DNA of 64,000 nt from Neopusillimonas maritima (GTDB lineage Bacteria > Pseudomonadota > Gammaproteobacteria > Burkholderiales > Burkholderiaceae_B), in contig NZ_NQOU01000004.1 in the NCBI RefSeq assembly GCF_003576595.1, positions 292,993-356,992 of the forward strand, read 5' to 3'. The notes beneath the pieces are model-generated. The model was not told where the DNA came from and did no database searches. It saw only the letters and a list, made by a program, of their open reading frames with translations. Shown here one piece after another: positions 46,634 through 55,695 of this stretch. Within the stretch, counting starts at the first letter, position 1, and each line of letters starts with the position of its first letter. The position numbers and the translations under genes were made by a program.

Positions 46634-47013
46634 TGTCAGCCCCTTTTTTATGCATAAAGTGATTTTACTGCACTATAGCAAAAAATGTGCATGATGGAAT
46701 ACCCCTATTCCGTATAACCAGACGGTAGGACGAATGACATGAAACACATTATGGAGGGAGGGCCTTGGCCCAAGCATGATGAGACTTCAATACGAACGAG
46801 GACGTCACTGCAAAGGACGTCTGAGCGCGGGGCATTCAGACCGGCTAACTACTGTTGTAGCAAGCCGTGTGCGACTAAACACATTTCTAATTGTTATGAT
46901 GCCTACCGAATGCCCGGTTTATAATGCTGCTGTTAAAAATAACATTTCAGCGTTAACTGGAAACTTGGTGGTTTCCTTCTTTTGTATTTAATGTTAAACC
47001 AGTTAACGTTCAA
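46634..47013. other. gap with inverted repeat, no gene
   Basis: No gene supported. Perfect 10-base inverted repeats CGTTAACTGG (46951-46960) and CCAGTTAACG (46999-47008) lie just beyond the 3' end of the MarR-like gene, with a nested GGAAAC/GTTTCC pair between them. This may be an operator for the FAH promoter or a terminator stem. Short frames here have no support. Confidence 0.4.
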
Positions 47014-47382
47014 CTAGTGTTCTTTTGCCGCCTGCACAAGGCATTTCGACAGCTTGTCGAAATGAAGCAGTGCTGCCTGGGTCAGTGTAATTTGTTTGCG
47101 GCGGGAATCTTCTGTATCGGTCAGCATAATCCAACCCTTGGCCCGCATCGATTTCAAACGATTATGTATGGTTGCAGGTGAACCCAGTTCGGAATACGCC
47201 ATCATGTCGCGCACCGACAACCGGCTGGCCTCTTTGGTTGCAAAGGCCACCAAGCTCAAAATACGCTCTTCCAGGGGATCAAGCGCAGGTAACGACGGCA
47301 AGCCACGCAGTGATTCGGCTAACTGAAGAAAACGCAGGTAAATGTCAGCGGGGCGAGTTTTATCTTTCATTTGAAATGCCAT
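47014..47382 (-). CDS. MarR-like winged-helix transcription regulator
   Basis: The 122-residue protein has LDPLEERILSLVAFATKEAS, then RDMMAYSELGSPATIHNRLK (recognition helix) and GWIMLTDTEDSRRKQITLTQ (wing), the layout of MarR-family regulators. The first 30 residues are short for the family, so the dimerisation part is reduced. A start four codons downstream (MKDKT) is possible. It may govern the FAH-VOC genes downstream on the same strand, but no operator is proven. Confidence 0.75.
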   Translation of the reverse strand: MAFQMKDKTRPADIYLRFLQLAESLRGLPSLPALDPLEERILSLVAFATKEASRLSVRDMMAYSELGSPATIHNRLKSMRAKGWIMLTDTEDSRRKQITLTQAALLHFDKLSKCLVQAAKEH

Positions 47383-47461
47383 TAGATAATTCGTTAGTCA
47401 TAAATCTTGCTATGAACGCGGCTGATCTTAGCAAGCGCCTATTTGTAGGACAATAATTTAA

Positions 47462-48022
47462 ATGTCACAAATAGTATTACAGCTATTCATGATCGCGCTT
47501 TCAAGCGTACTTTTCCTGTTTTTGTTACAGGTTAATGGTTGGCTGTTCAACCAATTTGAGTGGATTGCAGGCGTAAACTGGGTGTACTTGCCGGCCGGGG
47601 CCCGCTTGTTGTGCGTACTGTTATTTCGTACACCCGGCGCCATTGGCATTGGGCTTGGATCATGGCTGGCAGGCTCTTATTACGCTGTTCATCCCGACCC
47701 AGTATATACCGTAATTGTTAGCTTTTTGTCGGCTTTTTCGCCTTATCTCGTTTATTTATCATTAAATAACCGGCATAACCTAAGTGGGTCGCTAACCAAC
47801 TTAACACCGAAACTGCTCGTACAATGCTGCTTCCTTTTTGCCATTACCAGCGCCTTTCTTCATCACATTTGGTTCGCATTCTACGGCCATGCCGACGCAT
47901 CATGGCAAAGCCTTTTAGTGATGGTAACCGGCGATTTCGTCGGTGCAATACTTTTGTTATATTTTGTAAAGATTTTGCTGGCAGTGCTACGAAAATCAGC
48001 ATTAAAGCCAAAACGAAACTAG
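47462..48022 (+). CDS. integral membrane protein of unknown function
   Basis: The 186-residue protein has about five hydrophobic helices, including QLFMIALSSVLFLFLLQVNG (7-26), RTPGAIGIGLGSWLAGSYYA and SLLVMVTGDFVGAILLLYFV (about 146-165). A short lysine/arginine-rich tail (RKSALKPKRN) follows the last helix, consistent with a cytoplasmic C-terminus. It has some resemblance to the membrane sensory MASE1-type modules but no attached output domain. It converges on the sensor kinase gene with a 4-base overlap. Confidence 0.6.
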   Translation: MSQIVLQLFMIALSSVLFLFLLQVNGWLFNQFEWIAGVNWVYLPAGARLLCVLLFRTPGAIGIGLGSWLAGSYYAVHPDPVYTVIVSFLSAFSPYLVYLSLNNRHNLSGSLTNLTPKLLVQCCFLFAITSAFLHHIWFAFYGHADASWQSLLVMVTGDFVGAILLLYFVKILLAVLRKSALKPKRN

Positions 48023-49548
48023 CTTACGGCCCGGCCCAGGCCAATAAGCGCAGGCAGAAATAAACGAACTGTTGTACCTTTATTCACAATTGAGCGAATG
48101 CGAACCTGACCTCCCGATTGGCGCACAAAACCATACACCATGGCTAACCCCAACCCCGTGCCTTTTCCCCTTTCTTTGGTAGTGAAAAAGGGTTCAAACA
48201 CACGCTCAAGCAGTTCGGGCTCAATACCCCGCCCGGAATCTGAAACCGAGATTTCAACATAAGCCCCTTTAGACACCTCCAACTCCTGGGCTTCCGACAC
48301 GCTGAGCCAGTGGTTTTCAGTACGAATTAATAACCGGCCACTGCCGTTCATGGCGTCACGCGCGTTAATGGCCAAATTCAATAAAGCACTTTCAAGTTGT
48401 ACGGGGTCGACATGTATGCGGTACAACGTGTCATCACAATTCAAATCAACCAAAATTTGCTCACCCAGTGCCCGTTGCAGAAACGGCTTGATCTGCCCGA
48501 GCAGTTCATTGATATCAATAACTTTGGGCTCTAAAGGTTGTTTACGGGCAAACGCCAATAAGGCCTGGGTTAAGTCAGCGCCGCGTTGAGCCGCTTTAAC
48601 CACCATACCGGCCAACGGCTTTTTGTCGTCGTCGTCGGCCAGGTTTTCTTCCAGCAGTTCGGCATTGCCCAAAATAACGGTTAATAAATTGTTGAAATCG
48701 TGCGCAATGCCGCCTGTCAGTTGGCCCAGGGCATCCATGCGTTGCGCTTGCAATAGCTGCTCTTCAAGCCCCAGGCGCTGGGTAATATCACTGAAACTGA
48801 CCACCGCGCCGGTAACCGTACCGCTGAAATCGACCGTGGGGGAAACGACATACTCCACGGCAAACGCGCTTCCATCTTTGCGAAAAAAATAATCTTCGTC
48901 CACGCGCCGCACACGGCCATCGCGCAACGTCTTGAATACCGGGCATTCTGTAATAGGGTAAAGTGCACCGTTTTTTCGATGATGGTGCACCAGAGCATGA
49001 GATTGCTTACCCAGCATCTCTTCACTGGCATAACCCAGCATTCGCGACGCCGCCGCATTCACGAACATCAGCCGTCCTTCGCGGTCAATTCCATGAATAC
49101 CTTCGGTAACCGATTGAAGAATCACCGCCGACTGACGCTGCATTTGTGAAAGCCTTAATTCAGCAGTTTTCCGTTTGGTGATGTCGGTTATGTAGCCTTC
49201 AAGCAAAGAAATATCGCCGTTACGATTGGGGAGCGCATTACCTTGTTCCCAAACCCACCTGATTTCACCGTCGGCCCGACGAATCCGGTATTCCAGGTTG
49301 AAGTGGCCTCCTTTTTCGAGACCTCCCCGCACCTTTTCGTTGACCAAAGCCACATCGTCAGGAAAAACCAGGTCGGCATAGGCAACGGTTCGGTTACCAA
49401 GCAACTCTTCGGCGCGATAGCCGGTTAGCCGCTCAACCGCTTCACTTACAAACAACATGGTCCAGTATGCGTCGTTGCGACAGCGGTAAACCATACCCGG
49501 CAAATTCGCCAGAAATCCTCGAACATCAGTGATGGAATCGCCATTCAT
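48019..49548 (-). CDS. PAS-domain sensor histidine kinase
   Basis: The 509-residue soluble protein has two PAS domains (about 10-130 and 140-260; TGYRAEELLGNRTVAY and LGYASEEMLGKQSHALVHHH), the phospho-acceptor His in QLTGGIAHDFNNLLTVILGN (about 275-294), and an ATPase domain with NLAINARDAM, SDSGRGIEP and GKGTGLGLAMVYGFVRQSGG. No membrane segment is present. No response regulator gene is adjacent, so its output partner is elsewhere. Its first codons overlap the 3' end of the diguanylate cyclase gene by 23 bases, suggesting joint expression. Confidence 0.9.
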   Translation of the reverse strand: MNGDSITDVRGFLANLPGMVYRCRNDAYWTMLFVSEAVERLTGYRAEELLGNRTVAYADLVFPDDVALVNEKVRGGLEKGGHFNLEYRIRRADGEIRWVWEQGNALPNRNGDISLLEGYITDITKRKTAELRLSQMQRQSAVILQSVTEGIHGIDREGRLMFVNAAASRMLGYASEEMLGKQSHALVHHHRKNGALYPITECPVFKTLRDGRVRRVDEDYFFRKDGSAFAVEYVVSPTVDFSGTVTGAVVSFSDITQRLGLEEQLLQAQRMDALGQLTGGIAHDFNNLLTVILGNAELLEENLADDDDKKPLAGMVVKAAQRGADLTQALLAFARKQPLEPKVIDINELLGQIKPFLQRALGEQILVDLNCDDTLYRIHVDPVQLESALLNLAINARDAMNGSGRLLIRTENHWLSVSEAQELEVSKGAYVEISVSDSGRGIEPELLERVFEPFFTTKERGKGTGLGLAMVYGFVRQSGGQVRIRSIVNKGTTVRLFLPALIGLGRAVS

Positions 49549-51421
49549 TTTTTCCGGCTTCCTTGGCGTTGTACATGGCGCGATCGGCTTTGTTCAATAA
49601 ATCGTCTGAGGTGTCAGCATCTTCAGGGCAAAATGCGATGCCCATGCTGGCGGAAATTTTGACAGTGGCCGACTTGAGTTCAATGGGTTGCAACAAAACC
49701 GATAAAACCTTACGCAACACTGTTACCACATCAGATTCTTGCGTAATATCCCCCAATATTAAAGTAAATTCGTCGCCACCCAAACGCGCAACCGTATCAC
49801 TGGCCCGTACCGCGCTTTTCAGGCGGTCGGTTACGATGATGAGCGCCTGGTCGCCGGCCTGATGCCCGTATGAATCGTTAATTTCCTTGAATTCGTCAAG
49901 GTCGATAAATACCAGTGCAAAGCCATTGCCGTAACGCTCGGTTCGTCGAATTTCATGTTCCAGGCGATCGAAAAACATGCGTCGGTTCGGCAGCCCGGTT
50001 AACGCATCGAAATTGGCCTGGCGCCAGATAATTTCCTCGGATGCTTTCATATGAGAAATATCGGTAATAGTGCCAATCATTCTGCTTGGATTCCCGCTTT
50101 CATCGTGTTCAACGATAATGCCGCGTGTCATAAACCATTTCCAGCTTTCATCTTTGCACTTCAAACGATGTTCCACCTTGTGATGCAGATTAAGCCCATT
50201 AAGGTAATCGTCCAGCGCCTGGGTAACGCGTGCATATTCATCGGGATGCAAACGGCTTTTCCATTCATCAATTGAAACGCTCAATTCGTCGGGCCCATAT
50301 CCCAACAGGGCTTTCCATTGTGCGGAAACTCGAAAAGTTTGATTTGGAATATCGTAATCCCACATGCCGTCGCCCGAGCCTTCAAGCGCAAACTTCCATT
50401 TTTGTTCACTAATGGTTAATTTTCGGTTAATGCGCTTAATGTGGCGCAATGCGCCCGTACGATCAACAAGTAGCCAGGATAAAACCGCCAGAAATAACGT
50501 GGCTGTGATCCCAAATAACGCCACCCACCATTGCGTGGCGGGCATGTATCGGCGTTCGAAATCGGTGGTGGAAACGGTTTTTATGGTCCAGATCCGCCCA
50601 AAAGCCTCTACCGTACGAAATGCGTCCTGAACATGTTTGCTTTCGTCTATTTTTGGGTACGACGAACCCGCTGCACCATAGATTTGAATTGGGTTGTTTT
50701 GGTTCGTAATGTCGAAAATTTCATAAGTTAAGTTAATTTGCTCCGACAATAGAACTGAAGCCATGCTCTCACGCATATCGAATGCAATATACGCCCAACC
50801 CAACAATTGCCGATTACCGTTGTTATCGCTATAACTAAGCAGGTTTTGAAATATCGGCATGTAGAACAGATAACTATTCGACACCTTATTCGCAGCGTGA
50901 TCCTGAAACAAACTTAACGGGCCCAACAACATTGCGTGACCCGTTTTCATGGCTTCAAGCATCGTTTGTTTGCGCGGCGCACTTTCAAACGCGTTGCGCC
51001 CGATCACATTCAGATTCTCCGGGCTGGCGGGAAAAATATAAACAACGGGTGCCTGATCGGCTGTTTCAAAGAAAGCGGCATACCCGGAAGCACGCACACC
51101 CGGGTTGGTTTTCTGCAAATGCAAGGTATCAACAAACGCGTTGAATTCTTCGCGGTCCACCACAACCGACGCAGCAAATAACGCGCGAATCGCTTCCAGT
51201 TGTTGTTCAAAATCGTCGAGTTGACGCAAAAACCGTTCTACCGCCAGGTCGGCTTCAATTAAGAACAGCCGATTCAACTCGTTACGAGCCTGGGTATTAA
51301 AAAAAGTCCACAATTGATACGTTAAGGCAAAACCCAACAACATTACCGCGATAGACGCGGTAATGGGGCGCAACCTAAGTCGCAAATAGGGTTTATGCAG
51401 TAACTGAGACCAACCCGGCAT
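49526..51421 (-). CDS. CHASE-PAS-GGDEF diguanylate cyclase
   Basis: The 631-residue protein has a membrane helix near residues 20-37, a periplasmic CHASE-type sensor (about 40-295, with RASGYAAFFETADQAPVVYI), a second helix near 300-318, a PAS domain (about 335-460) and a GGDEF domain at the end. The GGDEF motif (about 548-552) is intact and preceded five residues earlier by an RxxD inhibition site (RASD). This points to an active, feedback-inhibited cyclic-di-GMP synthase that responds to an external ligand. The downstream kinase gene overlaps it, so both may feed the same behaviour (surface attachment or motility), but this is inference. Confidence 0.92.
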   Translation of the reverse strand: MPGWSQLLHKPYLRLRLRPITASIAVMLLGFALTYQLWTFFNTQARNELNRLFLIEADLAVERFLRQLDDFEQQLEAIRALFAASVVVDREEFNAFVDTLHLQKTNPGVRASGYAAFFETADQAPVVYIFPASPENLNVIGRNAFESAPRKQTMLEAMKTGHAMLLGPLSLFQDHAANKVSNSYLFYMPIFQNLLSYSDNNGNRQLLGWAYIAFDMRESMASVLLSEQINLTYEIFDITNQNNPIQIYGAAGSSYPKIDESKHVQDAFRTVEAFGRIWTIKTVSTTDFERRYMPATQWWVALFGITATLFLAVLSWLLVDRTGALRHIKRINRKLTISEQKWKFALEGSGDGMWDYDIPNQTFRVSAQWKALLGYGPDELSVSIDEWKSRLHPDEYARVTQALDDYLNGLNLHHKVEHRLKCKDESWKWFMTRGIIVEHDESGNPSRMIGTITDISHMKASEEIIWRQANFDALTGLPNRRMFFDRLEHEIRRTERYGNGFALVFIDLDEFKEINDSYGHQAGDQALIIVTDRLKSAVRASDTVARLGGDEFTLILGDITQESDVVTVLRKVLSVLLQPIELKSATVKISASMGIAFCPEDADTSDDLLNKADRAMYNAKEAGKNEWRFHH

Positions 51422-51529
51422 TGTATTTATTTGTAAGAGAACCTTATCACCATTGAATTCTGTTCTAGCAGAAAAAGCAATAGCCGTTTTTCCTCAGGGT
51501 TGGTCCTAATTTATTTATAAAATATAAAT

Positions 51530-51544
51530 ATTATGATTCATAAT
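51530..51544. promoter_or_regulatory. palindromic candidate operator for the MarR regulator
   Basis: ATTATGATTCATAAT is a palindrome of two 7-base arms around one central base. It lies 44 bases upstream of the crotonase start, in the divergent gap shared with the cyclase gene, in an AT-rich promoter-like stretch. The MarR gene is the last in the operon, a common autoregulation layout. Confidence 0.5.
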
Positions 51545-51588
51545 TATTAACCTGATATCCTATTTTTCTTATCGCAGGACACGCCAAC

Positions 51589-52374
51589 ATGACTTCTACA
51601 AAACAATACAACTTGCTGTCCGTCAAAATGCTGGACAACATTGCGCTCGTTACCCTAACGCGTCCGGCTAAACGCAACGCAATCAACCTTGATCTGGTCA
51701 GTGAGCTGAATCAATGTTTTCAATCCTTTTCGGAAGACGTGAAAGCCATTATTTTGAATGGCGAGGGTGAGCATTTCTGTGCCGGTCTCGATCTGTCCGA
51801 GGTTCGGGAACACACGGTACCCCAATCCGTTCTGCATTCACGTATGTGGCATGAAGCTTTCAACCAAATTCAGTTTGGTCGGGCACCTGTTATTGCGGTG
51901 ATGCATGGTGCCGTTGTCGGCGGGGGGCTTGAGCTGGCTTCCGCCACACATATTCGTATAGCTGAATCGTCTGCTTTTTACGCCCTGCCCGAAGGGAAAC
52001 GGGGGTTATTCGTGGGCGGTGGCGGCTCGGTGCGTATTTCACGACTCATGGGCGTCAACCGCATGACCGACCTCATGCTTACCGGCCGTGTACTAAACGC
52101 TGAGGAAGGTCAGCAAATTGGCGTGTCAACCTATTTAACCGAACCAGGCAAGGGGTTGGAAAAAGCCATGGAGCTTGCCAAAGGTATTGCAAGTAACGCT
52201 GAAATGACCAACTACGCCGTTATGCACATGTTGCCGCGTATTGCCGATCAGAATATTCAAGATGGCCTGGCCACGGAATCATTAATGGCGGCCGTTGCAC
52301 AAACCGACCCGGCAACACGACGCTTGCTGGCGGAATTTCTGGATCAGAAAAAGAATAAAGTTCAAAGGAGCTAA
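51589..52374 (+). CDS. enoyl-CoA hydratase/isomerase-family protein (crotonase)
   Basis: The 261-residue protein has the crotonase oxyanion loops HFCAGLDLSEV (about 63-73) and AVMHGAVVGGGLELASATHI (about 103-122), and ALPEGKRGLFVGGGGSVRIS. The usual second acidic residue region is EGKRGLFVGGG, a variant in which catalytic Glu placement is not obvious, so hydratase versus lyase or isomerase action is open. It is followed 5 bases later by the acyl-CoA dehydrogenase gene. The pair suggests beta-oxidation of a specific side-chain acid. A DmdD/DmdC-like (methylthio-acid) pathway is one possibility. Confidence 0.85.
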   Translation: MTSTKQYNLLSVKMLDNIALVTLTRPAKRNAINLDLVSELNQCFQSFSEDVKAIILNGEGEHFCAGLDLSEVREHTVPQSVLHSRMWHEAFNQIQFGRAPVIAVMHGAVVGGGLELASATHIRIAESSAFYALPEGKRGLFVGGGGSVRISRLMGVNRMTDLMLTGRVLNAEEGQQIGVSTYLTEPGKGLEKAMELAKGIASNAEMTNYAVMHMLPRIADQNIQDGLATESLMAAVAQTDPATRRLLAEFLDQKKNKVQRS

Positions 52375-52379
52375 GCCTC

Positions 52380-54173
52380 ATGCATTACCACCCCCCTTTG
52401 AAAGACATTTCATTTGTACTGTTTGAACTGTTCAATGCTGCACAAACATTGAACCGTTACCCTGAGTTTGAAGAAATTGACCAGGATTTAATGAGTCAAG
52501 TCATTGAAGAAGCCGGGCGTTTTGCATCTGAAATACTCCTTCCCACCAATGCAGTGGGTGATCGCGAAGGCTGCCAATTTGAAAACGGCCATGTAAAAAC
52601 ACCAAGCGGATTCAAACAGGCTTACCGGCAATTTCAGGAAGCCGGTTGGCCCGCATTGGCTTGCGATCCCGCCTACGGCGGGCAAGGTTTGCCTCATACT
52701 TTAAACACCGTTTTATATGAAATGTTAACGGGAACCAACCATGCATGGTCAATGTTTCCCGGGCTTCTACACGGCGCGTATTCCAGTCTTTATCATTACG
52801 CCAACGATGAATTGAAGGATATCTATTTACCCAAAATTGTCAGCGGCGAATGGCTTGCCACCATGTGCTTAACGGAACCGCAAGCCGGCAGTGATCTGGG
52901 CTTGATTCGCACCAAGGCAACGCCCGCCGATAATGGGCACTATATTCTTGAAGGCAACAAAATCTTCATTTCCGGTGGTGAACACGACTTAACCGAAAAT
53001 ATTGTGCATTTGGTTTTGGCCCGATTACCCGACGCACCACCGGGCAGCAAAGGTATTTCTTTATTTCTGGTACCCAAATTCCTGCCGGAGAACGGGGTTC
53101 CAAAAGTACGCAACGCGGTGCACTGTACTGGTATTGAACACAAAATGGGTATTCATGGCAGTGCAACCTGCAGTATCCAATTTGAACAAGCGACGGGATG
53201 GCTGGTGGGCGAACCCAATAAAGGGTTGGCGGCCATGTTCAAAATGATGAATGCGGCCCGTTTATTGGTGGGTATCAATGGCGTCGGCGTATCGGAAACG
53301 GTTTACCAGAATGCTTTGGCCTACGCTAAAGAACGCATTCAAATGCGTGCGGCAACCCGCCCTGAAAACCGTCACAGTGAGCCCGCCGACCCAATCGTGA
53401 TGCATCCGGCCATACAGCGCATGCTGATGTCACAGAAAGCCTATGCTGAAGGCGGCCGCATGCTTGCCTACTACAGCGCGTTGCTTCTTGATGGTGCCGA
53501 GCACCATCCCGATGAACAAATAAAGGCGCACTTCGAAAGCGAGTTAGCGTTACTCACGCCCATTATTAAAGCCATGCTGACGGATCAAGGCTTCGAAGCC
53601 GCCGGCCAGGCGATACAAATTTTCGGAGGCCATGGATACATACAGGAAACCGGCATTGAACAGTACTTGCGCGACATAAAAATTGCCCAAATTTACGAAG
53701 GTACCAATGAGATTCAGGCAATCGATTTAATCATGCGCAAGATCCTTGCCGATAACGGCCAACGCCTTTTTAATTTGCTGGATCGAATTCAGGAAACAAT
53801 CAACACCACAACACAACCTGCATTTGTAAACTCCGTGGCGGCGTTAACACAGGTATGTCAGCACTTGCGCGCGCTCATTCCGGCGATATCCGACGCAAGC
53901 CGGCAATCGCCTGATTTACCGTATCAAATTGCACCTGAAATGTTGCGCCTGGTTGGTCATGCTGCAATGGGGTGGTTATGGCTGAAAGCAGCCACGATCG
54001 CCGATGAACAGAAAGAAAAGGATCCCGCGTTTTACGGATCGAAAATCGATACCGCACAATACTATTTTGACTTCATCCTTCCGGAAACGCGGCAATTAAT
54101 ACAAGTCATAGATCAATATTTAATTCACTCACAACAAGGTCATTCAACGAATTACCTTGATAGCCTGATGTAG
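52380..54173 (+). CDS. acyl-CoA dehydrogenase, long form with C-terminal domain
   Basis: The 597-residue enzyme has the acyl-CoA dehydrogenase fold (CLTEPQAGSDLGLIRTKATP near 160-179, GIHGSATCSIQFE near 256-268). The catalytic base region is near QIFGGHGYIQETGIEQYLRD (about 415-434), with YEGTNEIQA after it. A C-terminal extension of about 150 residues marks the DmdC/FadE5-like group near 600 residues. It should remove two hydrogens from an acyl-CoA, passing them to ETF. It is the second gene in a three-gene operon ending with a MarR regulator 2 bases downstream. The substrate is unknown. Confidence 0.9.
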   Translation: MHYHPPLKDISFVLFELFNAAQTLNRYPEFEEIDQDLMSQVIEEAGRFASEILLPTNAVGDREGCQFENGHVKTPSGFKQAYRQFQEAGWPALACDPAYGGQGLPHTLNTVLYEMLTGTNHAWSMFPGLLHGAYSSLYHYANDELKDIYLPKIVSGEWLATMCLTEPQAGSDLGLIRTKATPADNGHYILEGNKIFISGGEHDLTENIVHLVLARLPDAPPGSKGISLFLVPKFLPENGVPKVRNAVHCTGIEHKMGIHGSATCSIQFEQATGWLVGEPNKGLAAMFKMMNAARLLVGINGVGVSETVYQNALAYAKERIQMRAATRPENRHSEPADPIVMHPAIQRMLMSQKAYAEGGRMLAYYSALLLDGAEHHPDEQIKAHFESELALLTPIIKAMLTDQGFEAAGQAIQIFGGHGYIQETGIEQYLRDIKIAQIYEGTNEIQAIDLIMRKILADNGQRLFNLLDRIQETINTTTQPAFVNSVAALTQVCQHLRALIPAISDASRQSPDLPYQIAPEMLRLVGHAAMGWLWLKAATIADEQKEKDPAFYGSKIDTAQYYFDFILPETRQLIQVIDQYLIHSQQGHSTNYLDSLM

Positions 54174-54175
54174 TC

Positions 54176-54628
54176 ATGAGTAACATAAAAAACAATCAGG
54201 AAAGCGATGCTGCCATAGAACAGTCGTTTCTTTTAAAGCAGGTTGGCTATAACTGTCTTCAGGCTTATTTGAAGATTGAACCGGATATTAAAAAACGTTT
54301 AATACGGTATCAACTTAAACCCGTTGAATTCACTGTTCTATCGCTGATTAGTGCCAATCCGCAAATTAACCAAAAGCGGCTTGGCCACACAATTAATGTC
54401 TCCCCGCCCAACCTCGCAACGCTTCTCGATAAAATGGAGTTACGTCAGTTGCTGGTGCGAAAACGTAATCCAAACGATAAACGCTCACAAATTCTGGAAC
54501 TAACGGAAAAAGGTCAGTTTCTGTTTGGCAAAGCCAGGCAGCAATTCGAAAAAAACGAAAGTATTCCTAATCTTTCAAACGACGAACAAAAGCAACTTTT
54601 ACGCTTGCTGCAAAAAATATTTCTCTAG
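54176..54628 (+). CDS. MarR-family transcriptional regulator
   Basis: The 150-residue protein has the MarR winged helix: YQLKPVEFTVLSLISANPQI, NQKRLGHTINVSPPNLATLL and DKMELRQLLVRKRNPNDKRS with the DxR wing motif. It resembles regulators of hydroxycinnamate or aromatic-acid CoA pathways, for which acyl-CoA thioesters are inducers. It closes the crotonase-dehydrogenase operon and may repress it via the palindrome at 51530-51544. Confidence 0.88.
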   Translation: MSNIKNNQESDAAIEQSFLLKQVGYNCLQAYLKIEPDIKKRLIRYQLKPVEFTVLSLISANPQINQKRLGHTINVSPPNLATLLDKMELRQLLVRKRNPNDKRSQILELTEKGQFLFGKARQQFEKNESIPNLSNDEQKQLLRLLQKIFL

Positions 54629-54642
54629 AAGCGCCATAGTCT

Positions 54643-55695
54643 ATGTATTTGCTTAAGTCACTCGATAGCGGGCCAATCGATATCGTTGGCGACATACACG
54701 GCGAAATCGATGCCCTGGAAGCCCTCCTTGAACGACTGGGATATAGAAGTAACGGTTCACACCCTGATAACCGCCGTCTAGTGTTTATCGGCGATCTGGT
54801 TGATCGTGGCCCCGACAGCCCCGGTGTCGTGAAACGTGTTCGCGAACTGGTTGAGAATCACGATGCACAATTTATTCTGGGCAACCACGAACTGAATTTA
54901 CTGGTTAACGATATTAAAGACGGTTCGGGCTGGTTTTTTGACGAACGATTTGAGCGTGATTGTGAAAATTATGCGCCGTTTGCTCGCACACCCGAATCAG
55001 AACGCGAAAGTGTACGCGCGTTCTTGTCTGAACAACCCGTGGCGCTTTATCGGAACGATATTCGTATTGTTCATGCGGCATGGACCACAAATGCCATTAA
55101 CGCCGTCAGCCAACTCCCTTTGGGAACATTAGTTGAAAACTACTTTGAGTGGGAAGAACACACACGTCGTCAGGCTGACGCAGAGGGCATTTACGAACAT
55201 TACCTGGAGGCAAAAGAGAAATGGGCCGACCGCCTGGAAGACGAATCCAACCCCCCGCCATTTTTAGACGCAATCGCTGAATATGAGGCCATGCAGCAAA
55301 CTTTTAACCCACTGAAGGTCTTAACGTCAGGCGTTGAAAAACGAAGCGAGGAAGCCTTCTTCGCAGGCCGCCGTTGGCGCTATTCCGATCGTATCAATTG
55401 GTGGATGAATTATTCCGACAACATACCGGTTGTCATTGGCCACTACTGGCGATTACTGGAAAAACAGGAAGCGTCTCGCACACCGCGCTACACCCGCCTA
55501 TTTTCAAATATCCCCCCCCTTGCCTGGCATGGTAAGCGACACAACGTGTTTTGTATTGATTACTCCGTCGGTGCACGTTGGCGCGACCGTAAAGCAAATC
55601 AGCCTATTGAAACTTCAAGATTCAGATTAGCCGCATTACGTTGGCCCGAGAATCGAGTCGTTTTTGACAATGGTTTCGAAGCTTTCACTAAATAG
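54643..55695 (+). CDS. metallophosphoesterase (calcineurin-like)
   Basis: The 350-residue protein has the metallophosphoesterase motifs in order: GDIHGEIDALEALL (about 17-30), VFIGDLVDRGPDSPG (about 46-60), LGNHELNLL (about 77-85), then later VIGHYW and VFCIDYSVG. The N-terminus resembles PrpE/ApaH-type serine/threonine-type phosphatases, but an insertion of about 100 residues (RQADAEGIYEHYLEAKEKWA region) is unusual. Substrate could be a phosphoprotein or a dinucleotide polyphosphate. It lies 14 bases downstream of the MarR gene and immediately before the candidate origin. Confidence 0.87.
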   Translation: MYLLKSLDSGPIDIVGDIHGEIDALEALLERLGYRSNGSHPDNRRLVFIGDLVDRGPDSPGVVKRVRELVENHDAQFILGNHELNLLVNDIKDGSGWFFDERFERDCENYAPFARTPESERESVRAFLSEQPVALYRNDIRIVHAAWTTNAINAVSQLPLGTLVENYFEWEEHTRRQADAEGIYEHYLEAKEKWADRLEDESNPPPFLDAIAEYEAMQQTFNPLKVLTSGVEKRSEEAFFAGRRWRYSDRINWWMNYSDNIPVVIGHYWRLLEKQEASRTPRYTRLFSNIPPLAWHGKRHNVFCIDYSVGARWRDRKANQPIETSRFRLAALRWPENRVVFDNGFEAFTK

